From: Pseudomonas shahriarae | GTDB lineage: Bacteria; Pseudomonadota; Gammaproteobacteria; Pseudomonadales; Pseudomonadaceae | Length of the DNA stretch: 64,000 nucleotides | Assembly (NCBI RefSeq): GCF_014268455.2 | Contig: NZ_CP077085.1 | Location: 3,017,001 to 3,081,000, forward strand | Reading direction: 5' to 3' | Part shown: positions 36,958 through 45,528 of the stretch, in pieces | How the letters are laid out: each line of letters begins with the position of its first letter | Position numbering within the stretch: position 1 is the first letter of the stretch | Program-made: the position numbers and the translations under genes | Notes under the pieces: model-generated | The model's input: only the letters and a program-made list of their open reading frames with translations | Database searches by the model: none | What the model was told of the DNA's origin: nothing

Positions 36958-38459
36958 CAGCCCCTGTAACCCGGGAACCGGACATCGTTGTAAGAGCGCT
37001 TGTTCAACCAAGACAGCAGCACCCTTTGCACATTGTCGTCGCCATCGCGAAGCTGGCCGAAAAGATGCTTCAGCAGCCCCATGTTCTTCTTGCAGAAGCT
37101 GCTGAACACTCGGTGTCCGATTGGGTCAGCCTGACGGGCGTAGTGTTCGATGGGGTCAGCACCACAGTACGGGACAAGTGCGCAGTCGGAGCAGCCCGGC
37201 AGCGCCTCTGCCACACCACTGGCGAGCAACGCATTCATAACGGGCGATGCAAGTAATTCAGACAAGGGTTGCTGCACGGTGCCGAGCCTCAAGCCGTCTT
37301 CACCCATCTCCAGCAACATTCGGGCTTCGTCTGAGGGATAGACGTAACCGTCATAGTTATAAACCAGCGCCGCAGTGCCTGCGCCAGCGGGAGAGCGCAG
37401 GTCTACATAGCCGGAGGAGAAGGGTGTCAGGATATTCTTCAGCAACAGGCTCGTATAACTCTCTGAGAGGTATACGCCCTGTTGGTTGATATGCAGCAAA
37501 TAGGCCAAAGCCTTCTTGTAGAAGGCCAGGTATCGCTCAATAGGGTAATCCAGTCGATGGGCACTCTTGGTGGCAAACCCATAAGGGCTCAGAGGCCGAA
37601 GCGAGATGCTGGAGAAGCCCTGGCTTACATACTCATCAATGATCGCTTCAGGTTGTTCGAGGCTTCTTGAGGTCAGCGTGGTAAGCGCGGAAACTGCATC
37701 ATGGCCAAGGCGCTCACGGACCCACTGGATGCCTTTTACAGTGCGTTCGTAGGAGTCTCGTGACGGGGTAGGGCGGTTGGCATTGTGCAAGGGCGCCGGC
37801 CCATCGAGCGAGGTCGAAAACTGGATGCGATTTTGTTCTGCGAAGTCGAGTATTTCCTCCGTCAGGTGGTGCAGCGTGGTGGTGATGACGAACTGGATAT
37901 CCCGTTGTTCGACCACGTTTCGCTCAACGACCCATTCAACAATCTGACGGACGCGCTCGAAGGCTAGAAGCGGCTCGCCACCCTGAAACTCCACAGTCAG
38001 GGTGGGGGCGTTCGATTCGAACAGGCGATCGACCGCCGCCTGTGCATCTGCTTCCGACAGGTCATGGCCGGTTCCCCCCAAAGGCGCCCGCGACACCTGG
38101 CAGTACTGGCAGGTGTGGTTGCAGCGCAATGTAACCACGAACAAGTGCAGTGCAGGGCCCTGGAAGAGGAAGTCCTTGCGGCTGCGATACTGCGCGGCCA
38201 TTTCCAGGAACGGGTCATGGCGGCCTGGTTCGTAGATGAAGTGGCGGGCCAGCAAGTCCTTGTAAAAAGGTGTACTTGCTTGAACGTCGAAGTAACTGAG
38301 GGCTCGTAATTGCGCGTCGTTCACGTGCATGTACTCACCGGTATCGGAGGTGAGCAGGATGTCACGGCTATGTCCCATGTTCATGCGCATGAATCGAAAA
38401 GGCAGCAAGCGGTAGTGCTTGGCGTCTGTCGCAATCAGTGTCACTGGGAAATCCCACAT
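36957..38459 (-). CDS. hxsB: His-Xaa-Ser system radical SAM maturase HxsB
   Basis: 500 residues. The radical SAM motif is C113-NHT-C117-QY-C120, with GGEP at 160-163. A C-terminal SPASM-like region has C423, C426, C432 and C456 (PGCSDCALVPYCGADP...FCKK), as in peptide-modifying maturases that bind auxiliary Fe-S clusters. The first ~100 residues may hold the peptide-recognition region. The ATG at 38459 overlaps hxsD by 19 bp. Confidence 0.9.
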   Translation of the reverse strand: MWDFPVTLIATDAKHYRLLPFRFMRMNMGHSRDILLTSDTGEYMHVNDAQLRALSYFDVQASTPFYKDLLARHFIYEPGRHDPFLEMAAQYRSRKDFLFQGPALHLFVVTLRCNHTCQYCQVSRAPLGGTGHDLSEADAQAAVDRLFESNAPTLTVEFQGGEPLLAFERVRQIVEWVVERNVVEQRDIQFVITTTLHHLTEEILDFAEQNRIQFSTSLDGPAPLHNANRPTPSRDSYERTVKGIQWVRERLGHDAVSALTTLTSRSLEQPEAIIDEYVSQGFSSISLRPLSPYGFATKSAHRLDYPIERYLAFYKKALAYLLHINQQGVYLSESYTSLLLKNILTPFSSGYVDLRSPAGAGTAALVYNYDGYVYPSDEARMLLEMGEDGLRLGTVQQPLSELLASPVMNALLASGVAEALPGCSDCALVPYCGADPIEHYARQADPIGHRVFSSFCKKNMGLLKHLFGQLRDGDDNVQRVLLSWLNKRSYNDVRFPGYRG

Positions 38460-38740
38460 CCAGCGAGCGCGGCTCGGGCCAGGACTTCGCGCAACCCTGC
38501 TGTTTCGCGGTTGATATGGTCGCGTAGGGCGAAGTCGTTCAGATGCTGAAGGATCAGCGAGTGAGCCTGCTCCGGGGAAAGCATTAACCTTACTTCAGCG
38601 GGGTGGGCCGTGAGGCTTATCTGATTGGCGTCAATACCGACCTGGATCGTGACAGTGTCGGCCAGAGAATAAGCGGCGCGTTGCACCACGCTGAGCGGGT
38701 AGGCTGCGCTGTCGAGTTTCAGCGTGACTGGCCATGTCAT
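38441..38740 (-). CDS. hxsD: His-Xaa-Ser system protein HxsD
   Basis: 99 residues (MTWPVTLKLDSAAYPLSVVQ...), small and soluble, with the DSAAYPLSVVQRAAY start typical of HxsD. It is the first gene of the hxsDBCA operon. Its small size and obligate company suggest a partner or delivery protein for the maturases, but its role is unknown. Only one Cys is present (GCG near the end), so it is not itself an Fe-S enzyme. Confidence 0.8.
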   Translation of the reverse strand: MTWPVTLKLDSAAYPLSVVQRAAYSLADTVTIQVGIDANQISLTAHPAEVRLMLSPEQAHSLILQHLNDFALRDHINRETAGLREVLARAALAGCGISQ

Positions 38741-38936
38741 CGGAATCGGTCCTTCAAATCCATTGGAATCGTGTGGATTTTGCCGGTTGCCGAGGCATTA
38801 TGCCATCATATTTTTTTACATTTGCACGCATTTGTCCGGCGTGGTGGGTGATGCGCTCACTACGGCCCGGCCATTGATACGGGGTAGGGCCGAGGGGGCA
38901 TGTCCACCCATCCTCATCAATAGCCTGCTTGGCCTA

Positions 38937-39106
38937 AGCCTGGGGGCGTCCTTTTCGAGCCATCCAAAGCATGCCCTCATATGTGCCCCCAATGTAGCAA
39001 TCCACTGGAAGTGAATGGAGCTCCATGGTTTATGGAAAGGCGGAAATGATCAGCCGAACAGCCTGCCAGACGACCCCTAAAGACTCTCAGGATCCCCCAA
39101 AAACAT
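38937..39106. repeat. Direct repeat copy A: mexT 3' end and downstream flank
   Basis: About 170 bp matching 52675-52843 with roughly 21 differences by hand alignment, in the same orientation. On the minus strand its end reads KMFLGDPESL and stop, compared with QMFFGDPESL at the end of intact MexT. The match fades beyond ~39113, where an in-frame stop interrupts the remnant. It marks the left boundary of a 13.7-kb segment. Confidence 0.85.
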
Positions 39107-39232
39107 TTTGACTTGGCTCTAGGACGGTGTTTCCAGGTCGAACGAGTTTGTTTTTGCCCCCACTCGCACCGAATACGCGAATGGACGTGAAGGGCGGCTT
39201 CCGACGAACTCCAGTGTGGCAGTGGCTGGTAC

Positions 39233-39286
39233 TCAGTGTTTTTCTCCCGCGGGGATCGTTGCCTCCAGGCCCAAGCTGTTGAGGTA
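39233..39286 (-). pseudogene. parD antitoxin 3' remnant
   Basis: The minus strand reads YLNSLGLEATIPAGEKH followed by a stop. The intact parD at 32876 ends YLEGLSLEATLPAREKH (13 of 17 identical). No upstream parD sequence and no toxin gene follow. It comes from a second, divergent allele rather than a recent copy. Confidence 0.75.
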
Positions 39287-39309
39287 AGGAGTCGAAAGAT
39301 AACGCCGAC

Positions 39310-40575
39310 TTACGCGGCCTCCGCTAATCGTTCACTGAGCATTTCTCCCTGGTGACGATGCCCTAGAACCTCGTAACCGACTACTGTGATGATAGGCGCA
39401 AACATGAGCACGACCAGGCACACTACGATGCTCATGCCCAACATAGCTGCGCCGATCGCAACCGCGATGACCACAACGGTCGCCAGCAAGAGCCATACGT
39501 GCAGTAGGTCAAAGTGGCGCACTAGAAAATAATGAAGCGCGTAAATCAGCCCAAGAAAGATCGCAAGCGGAATAGCTGTGGCGAGCAGAGCCGGTAGCAC
39601 TCCAATGTGGGCTTTGTTCTCGATAAAGTTCGCCGCGACGTCCAGTCCCGCACCCGTTGCGACAATCGAGGCAATAATCAGTATTTGCCCATAGCTCCAT
39701 ACGAAAGCGCGCGAGCGATAAGCGTGCAGCACGTTAGCCGATGGCAGAATTGAATAGACCCACCACATTCCAAAGGTGATTCCGACACCTGCAACGCAGG
39801 CCAGTGCCGTTTCAGCCGTCCATCCCACATGCTCCATTTCCGCAGACAGGGCTGCGACCGTCCCCACCAACCCTTCGCCCAGGGCAATAATTGCGAACAA
39901 GCTGTAGCGCTCTGCAATGTGCTCCGCGTGCCACGGCGTGCCGCCGTCCCTGCGTTCCGCCAATATCGGACCTGCAAACTCGACTAGAAACCACAAAAAA
40001 AACAGTGTGATGGTGACGTCTATCGAAAGAGGAAAAATGAAAAGTGCTATCCAGCCGAGTTGCGCCACCGCGATCGCGACAGCGTAAGTGATGCAGGCGC
40101 GGCGCCTTGAAGGGTCTTGTTTCGCTGCTCGCAACCACTGAAATATCATCGCAATGCGCATGATCACGTAGCCCAGTACCATAACTGAAGCATCCAGCTG
40201 GTGACCCTCCTCTATTGAGGAGAACAGCCGTGGCAATCCGATCGCCAGCACGAGGACACCAGCCATCTGCACCATTGTGGTAATGCGAAAAATCCAATCG
40301 TCAGTATCGTAGGCTGATGCGAACCACGAGAAATTGGTCCAAGCCCAACAAATGCAAAAGCTCGCGAATCCGAACCCAATCAATGCAGTGGAGTAGTGGC
40401 CTGCTGCCAATGCATGTGCGAGTTGGGTAGCAGCAAACGCGAAGCAGGTCGCGAAGGTCAGGTCGAACAATAGTTCGAGAGACGAGGCAACGCGGTGTGT
40501 TTCGTGCGGATCGCGCCCGGACATCCGCCGTAGGTGATGGTGAAGAGCTTTAGTAACAGACGCCGATGTGCTCAT
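39310..40575 (-). CDS. Low temperature requirement protein A (LtrA) family membrane protein
   Basis: 421 residues with about 10-12 membrane helices. The N-terminal ETHRVASSLELLFDLTFATCFAFAA is the LtrA-domain hallmark, and ERYSLFAIIALGEGLVG is the second conserved block. The molecular function of the family is unknown. ATG 40575 has GAGGGA 6 nt upstream and is preferred to the ATG at 40602. It lies downstream of the AraC regulator on the same strand and may be controlled by it. Confidence 0.85.
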   Translation of the reverse strand: MSTSASVTKALHHHLRRMSGRDPHETHRVASSLELLFDLTFATCFAFAATQLAHALAAGHYSTALIGFGFASFCICWAWTNFSWFASAYDTDDWIFRITTMVQMAGVLVLAIGLPRLFSSIEEGHQLDASVMVLGYVIMRIAMIFQWLRAAKQDPSRRRACITYAVAIAVAQLGWIALFIFPLSIDVTITLFFLWFLVEFAGPILAERRDGGTPWHAEHIAERYSLFAIIALGEGLVGTVAALSAEMEHVGWTAETALACVAGVGITFGMWWVYSILPSANVLHAYRSRAFVWSYGQILIIASIVATGAGLDVAANFIENKAHIGVLPALLATAIPLAIFLGLIYALHYFLVRHFDLLHVWLLLATVVVIAVAIGAAMLGMSIVVCLVVLMFAPIITVVGYEVLGHRHQGEMLSERLAEAA

Positions 40576-40701
40576 GCGTGATCCCTCGTTGGCAAGCGCC
40601 ATGTATCAAAGGTGGTTTGAAAAGTTATGTTCAACGTGACTCGCATAGGTCATTTCGCTTCCCGCGCGTGACGCCACAAAGAGGTTGGCTCAAGGAGTCG
40701 G

Positions 40702-41628
40702 CTATTCAGACACGTCCGCGTCAAGACGCATGCGCCGAATATCGCGCGAAGGGGGCGAGCCAAACAGTCGCTTATATTCCCGGCTGAATTGCGAGGCGCT
40801 TTCGTAGCCGACAAGGTTGCTGGCTTCGCCTGCGTCGAAAGCCTGGTTCAACATCAATTGCCGAGCCTCTTGCAGGCGCATTTGCTTTTGGAACTGCAGA
40901 GGACTCATACCGGTGATATCGCGAAAGTGCTGACGGAACGTTGATGGAGTCATGTGCGCGTGAGCGGCCAGGTCATCCAGATTCAAAGCTTGTTTGAAAT
41001 TCTTCCTGAGCCAGGAAAGGGTTTGGGCCATTCGCTGACGCGGCGTGCCATCGGCAATGATGTGGCGAAGTTGGGAACCTTGGGGACCAGCTAACAAACG
41101 GACGACGATTTCTTGCTGAAGCAGTGGCGCAAGTGGGCTTACCAATTGCGGCTCGTCCAGTAGCCGTACCAGTCGCAAAAACGCATCGAATAAAGCAGGC
41201 TCCAGCTTGTGGACAGAGATTGGCTCATAGGCGGTCTCGGGCGAAGACGGCAACTCCATCTCATAGGCCACTTGCGCAATCTGGCGAATGTCCAGCTTCA
41301 GCATCATACCCAGCAGTGGTTCGCTGCGAGATGCCCGCGTGACGTGGGCAGTCACTGGCATGTCGAAAGTCGACAGCATCAATTGGCCAGGCCCGTAATT
41401 GTGCACCTTGTCGCCGACCATGATTTGCTTATAGCCCTGGGTAATGACGCCTATGCCCAGGTTATAGATGCAAGGCATCGGCTCGCTAACGCCATGACGG
41501 CGATGCATTGTCAGCGCGGGAAACGCTGTAGTGAAATCACCGTCAGTGCTGGCAAAACGCTGAATCGCGGCGGACAACTCTGCTGCCTGAGGGACATTTG
41601 CGGTTTTAGATCCCTGATCGTCGTGCAT
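40702..41628 (-). CDS. AraC-family regulator, YqhC-like
   Basis: 308 residues with an N-terminal AraC_N-type domain (MPCIYNLGIGVITQGYKQIM) and a C-terminal double helix-turn-helix (LNLDDLAAHAHMTPSTFRQHF; ASNLVGYESASQFSREYKRLFG). The organisation resembles YqhC, the aldehyde-responsive activator of yqhD. It is divergent from the cytochrome c-Mo hydroxylase operon, an aldehyde-oxidising type of enzyme, which makes aldehyde-responsive control plausible but unproven. Confidence 0.82.
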   Translation of the reverse strand: MHDDQGSKTANVPQAAELSAAIQRFASTDGDFTTAFPALTMHRRHGVSEPMPCIYNLGIGVITQGYKQIMVGDKVHNYGPGQLMLSTFDMPVTAHVTRASRSEPLLGMMLKLDIRQIAQVAYEMELPSSPETAYEPISVHKLEPALFDAFLRLVRLLDEPQLVSPLAPLLQQEIVVRLLAGPQGSQLRHIIADGTPRQRMAQTLSWLRKNFKQALNLDDLAAHAHMTPSTFRQHFRDITGMSPLQFQKQMRLQEARQLMLNQAFDAGEASNLVGYESASQFSREYKRLFGSPPSRDIRRMRLDADVSE

Positions 41629-42107
41629 TTGGTAATTTCCTTAGCTAACTAAACGGAAAATGGTAGCAGCAGGCGCCGCTGGAAGTTGTAGCCCCCCTGA
41701 AATTTCCGTCTTTTAGGTAAAAAAATCTAAGAATCAGGCAATTTGGTCTTGGTTGTAGTGCAGTCCACTAGATGCAAGCCATGCCCGACCGTTGTTGCCT
41801 GGCCGTCCAGCATCGCAAGATCATTCGCCTCCCGCGTCGCTAATTGCCGAATCCGATTAATCAGGCAAGTAATCATAACTTTTGTGCAAGCAGTCGAGAT
41901 GTTGCTCACCTACTCTTAAGCATCTGCGTGGACAACAAAGTGGTGACTGCATCATCAGAAATCGCGCCGTGGGTTATCCATTGGCTGTCACCGGATCAAT
42001 CAAGAGCGGCGTAAAAAGATGCCGCCTGAATAACCTGGCATGTTCTGGAGAAAGTATTCACCAAGCCGTCTGTCCAACACCGTGAGTTCGCCTGAAGGAC
42101 CTTTATA
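41629..42107. other. Divergent regulatory region between the AraC gene and the cytochrome c gene
   Basis: About 480 bp. A 60-codon minus-strand frame (41727-41909) has no ribosome-binding site or recognisable family and is probably noise. The region presumably holds the divergent promoters. The cytochrome start is preceded by CTGAAGGACC. I see no terminator or repeat. Confidence 0.35.
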
Positions 42108-42725
42108 ATGAAAATAGGACTGATCGCATTATTACTGGCATTGCCTATTTCGGGCACGGCACTGGCTGACAGCGCAGGCAGTTCCATGCCTCCGGCAGGT
42201 AGTGTCAGTAAAGCCGAGGGGTTAAAGGCTTGGCAGCGGATTGAAGCCGTGGTGACTCACCCGCGCTGCGCCAACTGTCACGTCGGCCCCAACAATATTC
42301 CAATGTGGACCATCGCCAGTGAGAACAAGACCCGCCCGCACGGCATGAATATCCACGCGGGTGACTCTCGAATAGGCGTTGAAACAGTGTCTTGCGTTGC
42401 TTGTCACGCAAGTTCGGACACACCAAACGTTGCCCCCAACATGCCGCCGCATGTGGGCCTTCCCTGGCAGCTCGCCCCAGTGGCATTCGAGTGGTTCGCA
42501 AAGACCGGCGCGGAGATTTGTACCCAGTTGCGCGACCCCAAGCGTAATGGGGGACGTGATGCCGCTGGCCTGGTTGAGCACCTTCATCATGACGCAAAGA
42601 TAAAGGGCTTTATTCCCTGGGCCTGGGTTCCCGGACCTGGGCGCTCTACACCGCCAGGCAGTTTCGAGACGCACGTGCAGGACATGACCGTGTGGGGTGC
42701 TGCAGGCCAGCCTTGTCCCGAATGA
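42108..42725 (+). CDS. Periplasmic diheme c-type cytochrome, partner of the Mo hydroxylase
   Basis: 205 residues with a Sec signal peptide (about 1-21, ending TALA) and two CxxCH haem-attachment sites, CANCH (~54) and CVACH (~97). It resembles the c-type subunit found beside IorA/IorB-like molybdenum hydroxylases, where it carries electrons from the enzyme to the respiratory chain. It is the first gene of the operon; iorA begins 144 bp later. Confidence 0.82.
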   Translation: MKIGLIALLLALPISGTALADSAGSSMPPAGSVSKAEGLKAWQRIEAVVTHPRCANCHVGPNNIPMWTIASENKTRPHGMNIHAGDSRIGVETVSCVACHASSDTPNVAPNMPPHVGLPWQLAPVAFEWFAKTGAEICTQLRDPKRNGGRDAAGLVEHLHHDAKIKGFIPWAWVPGPGRSTPPGSFETHVQDMTVWGAAGQPCPE

Positions 42726-42869
42726 TGAACATATTGATGTGCTGCCAAACAGTTTTTGGCGAGCGATCTGCGAGTGTCTGGCACTCGCCCTTTAAACAGC
42801 CTTCGGGCAAACGCTTCGCAAGGCTGGCCTGGCGCCAGCCATTTAAACACCTACGGGTCGGAGGATTTC

Positions 42870-43328
42870 ATGATCACGCTTAATATCAATAACAAGGACC
42901 TGCGTGTCGACGTTGCCCCCGATACGCCCCTGCTGTGGGTGCTGCGCGATAGTTTGCAGCTTACCGGTACCAAGTTCGGCTGCGGTATGTCCCTGTGCGG
43001 GGCGTGCACTGTTCACCTTAATGGTCAGCCCGTCCGCTCTTGCGTTACACCTGTCTCGGCAGCAGTCGAGGCGAAGATCGTCACGATTGAAGGTGTCGGC
43101 GATACCCCGACCGGTAAGGTAGTTCAGGAGGCCTGGCAACGGCTCGACGTGGTGCAGTGTGGTTACTGCCAGTCAGGTCAGATCATGAGCGCTGTGGCTT
43201 TGCTGCAAACCAATCGCTCACCTTCAGATACCGACATCGATCGAACAATGGGTGGCAATGTCTGCCGCTGCGCAACCTATGTACGCATTCGCGCGGCCAT
43301 CCATGATGCTGCCAAGTCGCTGGCTTGA
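42870..43328 (+). CDS. iorA: Molybdenum hydroxylase small [2Fe-2S] subunit, IorA-like
   Basis: 152 residues: a plant-type [2Fe-2S] domain ([15 protein letters not shown] ... C) followed by the second cluster domain (CGYCQSGQ ... CRC), the standard two-cluster small subunit of xanthine-oxidase-family enzymes. ATG 42870 follows GGAGG. There is no signal peptide, so it would be exported with the Tat-targeted large subunit. The name follows isoquinoline 1-oxidoreductase. The real substrate may be an aldehyde or an N-heterocycle. Confidence 0.85.
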   Translation: MITLNINNKDLRVDVAPDTPLLWVLRDSLQLTGTKFGCGMSLCGACTVHLNGQPVRSCVTPVSAAVEAKIVTIEGVGDTPTGKVVQEAWQRLDVVQCGYCQSGQIMSAVALLQTNRSPSDTDIDRTMGGNVCRCATYVRIRAAIHDAAKSLA

Positions 43329-43339
43329 GCAACGAGGTA

Positions 43340-45526
43340 ATGAATATGATCCGGTCTATCGAGAACGAAAGTCGTCGCCGCTTCCTCAAAGGTACAGCAG
43401 GCCTCACTTTGGCCGTTTATATGCCTTGGTCGCTGGCTGACAGCACCGCGCGCGTGGGAAAGAAGGAGGGAGAGTTTGAACCCAACGCTTTCTTGCGCAT
43501 AGGCGAAGATAATGTCGTCACCGTCATCTCCAAACATTTGGAGATGGGACAAGGCGCTTACACTGGTCTGGCCACTTTGGTTGCTGAGGAGTTGGATGCA
43601 GACTGGGCGCAAGTCCGTGTTGAAAGCGCCCCGGCAGAGTCGCGTTACAAAAATTCGCTATTGGGTATTCAAGGTACCGGTGGCAGCAGCTCCATCGCCA
43701 ACTCTTGGGAACAACTGCGCATGACCGGAGCTACCGCTCGCGCCATGCTGGTATCGGCCGCGGCTTGGCTGTGGAAAGTGCCGGCGCAAGAAATCGAAGT
43801 GGTAGATGGGGTACTGCGGCATGCTGCGTCGGGTAAGCAGGCAACATTCGGCCAACTTGCCAAGCTCGCCGCCGATCAGCCGGTCCCGGCCCAGGTCAAG
43901 CTCAAAGATCCCAGTGCATTCAAACTGATCGGTCGGCAGCAGTTGGCGCGTAAAGACTCGGCTGACAAGGTCAATGGCAAGGCGATCTATACCCAGGACA
44001 TTCACTTGCCCGGCATGCTAACGGCTGTGGTTGCTCATCCGCCGCGCATTGGCGCCAAGGTGAAATCCTTTGATGCCAAGGCGGCGCTTGCCATCCCTGG
44101 AGTGGTACATGTGGTGCAGATCCCCAGCGGCGTCGCTGTTGTGGCGAAAGACACCTGGAGCGCAAAGAAGGGGCGTGACGCAGTAGCGATCCAGTGGGAC
44201 GAGAGTGGTGCGTTCAAGCAAAGCTCCGAGCAGTTGTTCAAGCGCTACCGTGAGTTAGCCAAAACGGAGGGTACGGTTGTCCGCAACGATGGTGATGTTA
44301 ATACCGGTCTTGCGGGCGCAACGCGTACGTTGGAAGCGGAGTACGACTTTCCCTTTCTTGCCCACTCGGCCATGGAGCCGATGAACTGCGTGGTCGCCCT
44401 GACTAAGTACGGTTGTGAAACTTGGCATGGTGCGCAAATGCAGTCACATGTGCAGACGGTGTTGGCCGACCTGTTCGGCCTGGAACCGGAGCAGGTTCGG
44501 GTCCACACGCTTTACGCCGGTGGCAGTTTCGGCCGGCGGGCTAGTAAAGATGCTGATTACGTTTTGGAAAATGCCCATATCGTCAAAGCTATCGGTGGGA
44601 AGGCGCCGGTAAAACTGGTGTGGTTACGCGAAGACGACATGCAGGCCGGCCACTACAGACCGATGTACCATCATCGCCTGACTGCCGGGCTAGATGAGCA
44701 AGGCAAACTGGTGGCCTGGCAGCACCGCTTGGTCGGTCAATCCGTGTTCGCAGGATCACCTTTCGCTGCGTTTATTAAGGATGGCATCGACTCCACATCG
44801 GTAGAGGGAGGGTCGACGCTTCCTTATCGAATCCCCAATCTGCGTGTTGATCTGCATACCCCAAGCGATATTCCAGTACCCATACAGTGGTGGCGGGTAG
44901 TGGGACATTCCCATAACGCTTTCTCCACTGAGTGTTTTTTTGACGAGCTCGCTCAGATGGCGGGACAGGATCCAGTGGCCTGGCGCCTGGCAATGCTCGA
45001 AGGGCATTCACGTCACATCGAAACGCTCAAGTTGGTGGCGCAAAAGGCTGCCTGGGACACGCCGTTGGCAGCTGGCAAGCAGGGTGAACGTCGTGGCCGG
45101 GGAGTGGCTCTGCACGAAGCCTTTGGCTCTGTGGTGGCGCAAGTGGTCGAGGTTACGGTGCAAAGCGACGGCAAATTCAAAGTGGACCGTGTGGTTTGCT
45201 CGGTGGAATGCGGCATTGCGGTCAACCCGGATGTAATCCGTGCTCAGGTCGAGGGCTCCGTTGGCTTCGCTCTTTCAGCGGCCATGCACGAAGCGATTAC
45301 CTTGACCGACGGTAAGATTGATCAATCCAACTTCCATAACAACGAACCGCTGCGCATCTATGACATGCCTAAGGTCGAGGTACATATAGTGCCGTCGGCA
45401 AGCCCGCCAAGCGGTATCGGTGAGCCGCCCGTTGCGCCTCTCGCGCCGGCGCTGGTGAACGCCTTGGCTGCGGCGACCGGCAAGCGTATTCGGCGCTTGC
45501 CTATCAGTGACCAGTTGTCGGCTTGA
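43340..45526 (+). CDS. iorB: Molybdenum hydroxylase large subunit, IorB-like, Tat-exported
   Basis: 728 residues with a twin-arginine signal, ESRRRFLKGTAG, at about 9-20. The molybdopterin-binding domain includes LEMGQGAYTGLATLVAEEL, GGSFGRRASKDADYV, ECGIAVNPDVIRAQVEG and the C-terminal GIGEPPVAPLAPA, where the conserved Glu is the catalytic base of the family. I chose ATG 43340 with ACGAGG upstream; a TTG at 43325 and an ATG at 43346 are alternatives. With IorA and the diheme cytochrome it forms a periplasmic three-component dehydrogenase. Confidence 0.88.
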   Translation: MNMIRSIENESRRRFLKGTAGLTLAVYMPWSLADSTARVGKKEGEFEPNAFLRIGEDNVVTVISKHLEMGQGAYTGLATLVAEELDADWAQVRVESAPAESRYKNSLLGIQGTGGSSSIANSWEQLRMTGATARAMLVSAAAWLWKVPAQEIEVVDGVLRHAASGKQATFGQLAKLAADQPVPAQVKLKDPSAFKLIGRQQLARKDSADKVNGKAIYTQDIHLPGMLTAVVAHPPRIGAKVKSFDAKAALAIPGVVHVVQIPSGVAVVAKDTWSAKKGRDAVAIQWDESGAFKQSSEQLFKRYRELAKTEGTVVRNDGDVNTGLAGATRTLEAEYDFPFLAHSAMEPMNCVVALTKYGCETWHGAQMQSHVQTVLADLFGLEPEQVRVHTLYAGGSFGRRASKDADYVLENAHIVKAIGGKAPVKLVWLREDDMQAGHYRPMYHHRLTAGLDEQGKLVAWQHRLVGQSVFAGSPFAAFIKDGIDSTSVEGGSTLPYRIPNLRVDLHTPSDIPVPIQWWRVVGHSHNAFSTECFFDELAQMAGQDPVAWRLAMLEGHSRHIETLKLVAQKAAWDTPLAAGKQGERRGRGVALHEAFGSVVAQVVEVTVQSDGKFKVDRVVCSVECGIAVNPDVIRAQVEGSVGFALSAAMHEAITLTDGKIDQSNFHNNEPLRIYDMPKVEVHIVPSASPPSGIGEPPVAPLAPALVNALAAATGKRIRRLPISDQLSA

Positions 45527-45528
45527 CC

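Larger units (their letters stand above)
38741..39309. other. Recombination scar upstream of hxsD
   Basis: About 570 bp with no intact gene. It contains an AT-rich stretch just before hxsD (38798-38830) that may hold its promoter, then a copy of the mexT 3' end (38937-39106) and a fragment of a parD 3' end (39233-39286). The two remnants, from unrelated genes 120 bp apart, mark it as a junction between acquired segments. Confidence 0.7.

Noticed and set aside
41727..41909. 60-codon minus-strand frame in the AraC-cytochrome gap
   Set aside because: No ribosome-binding site and no recognised domain; it lies in a divergent promoter region.
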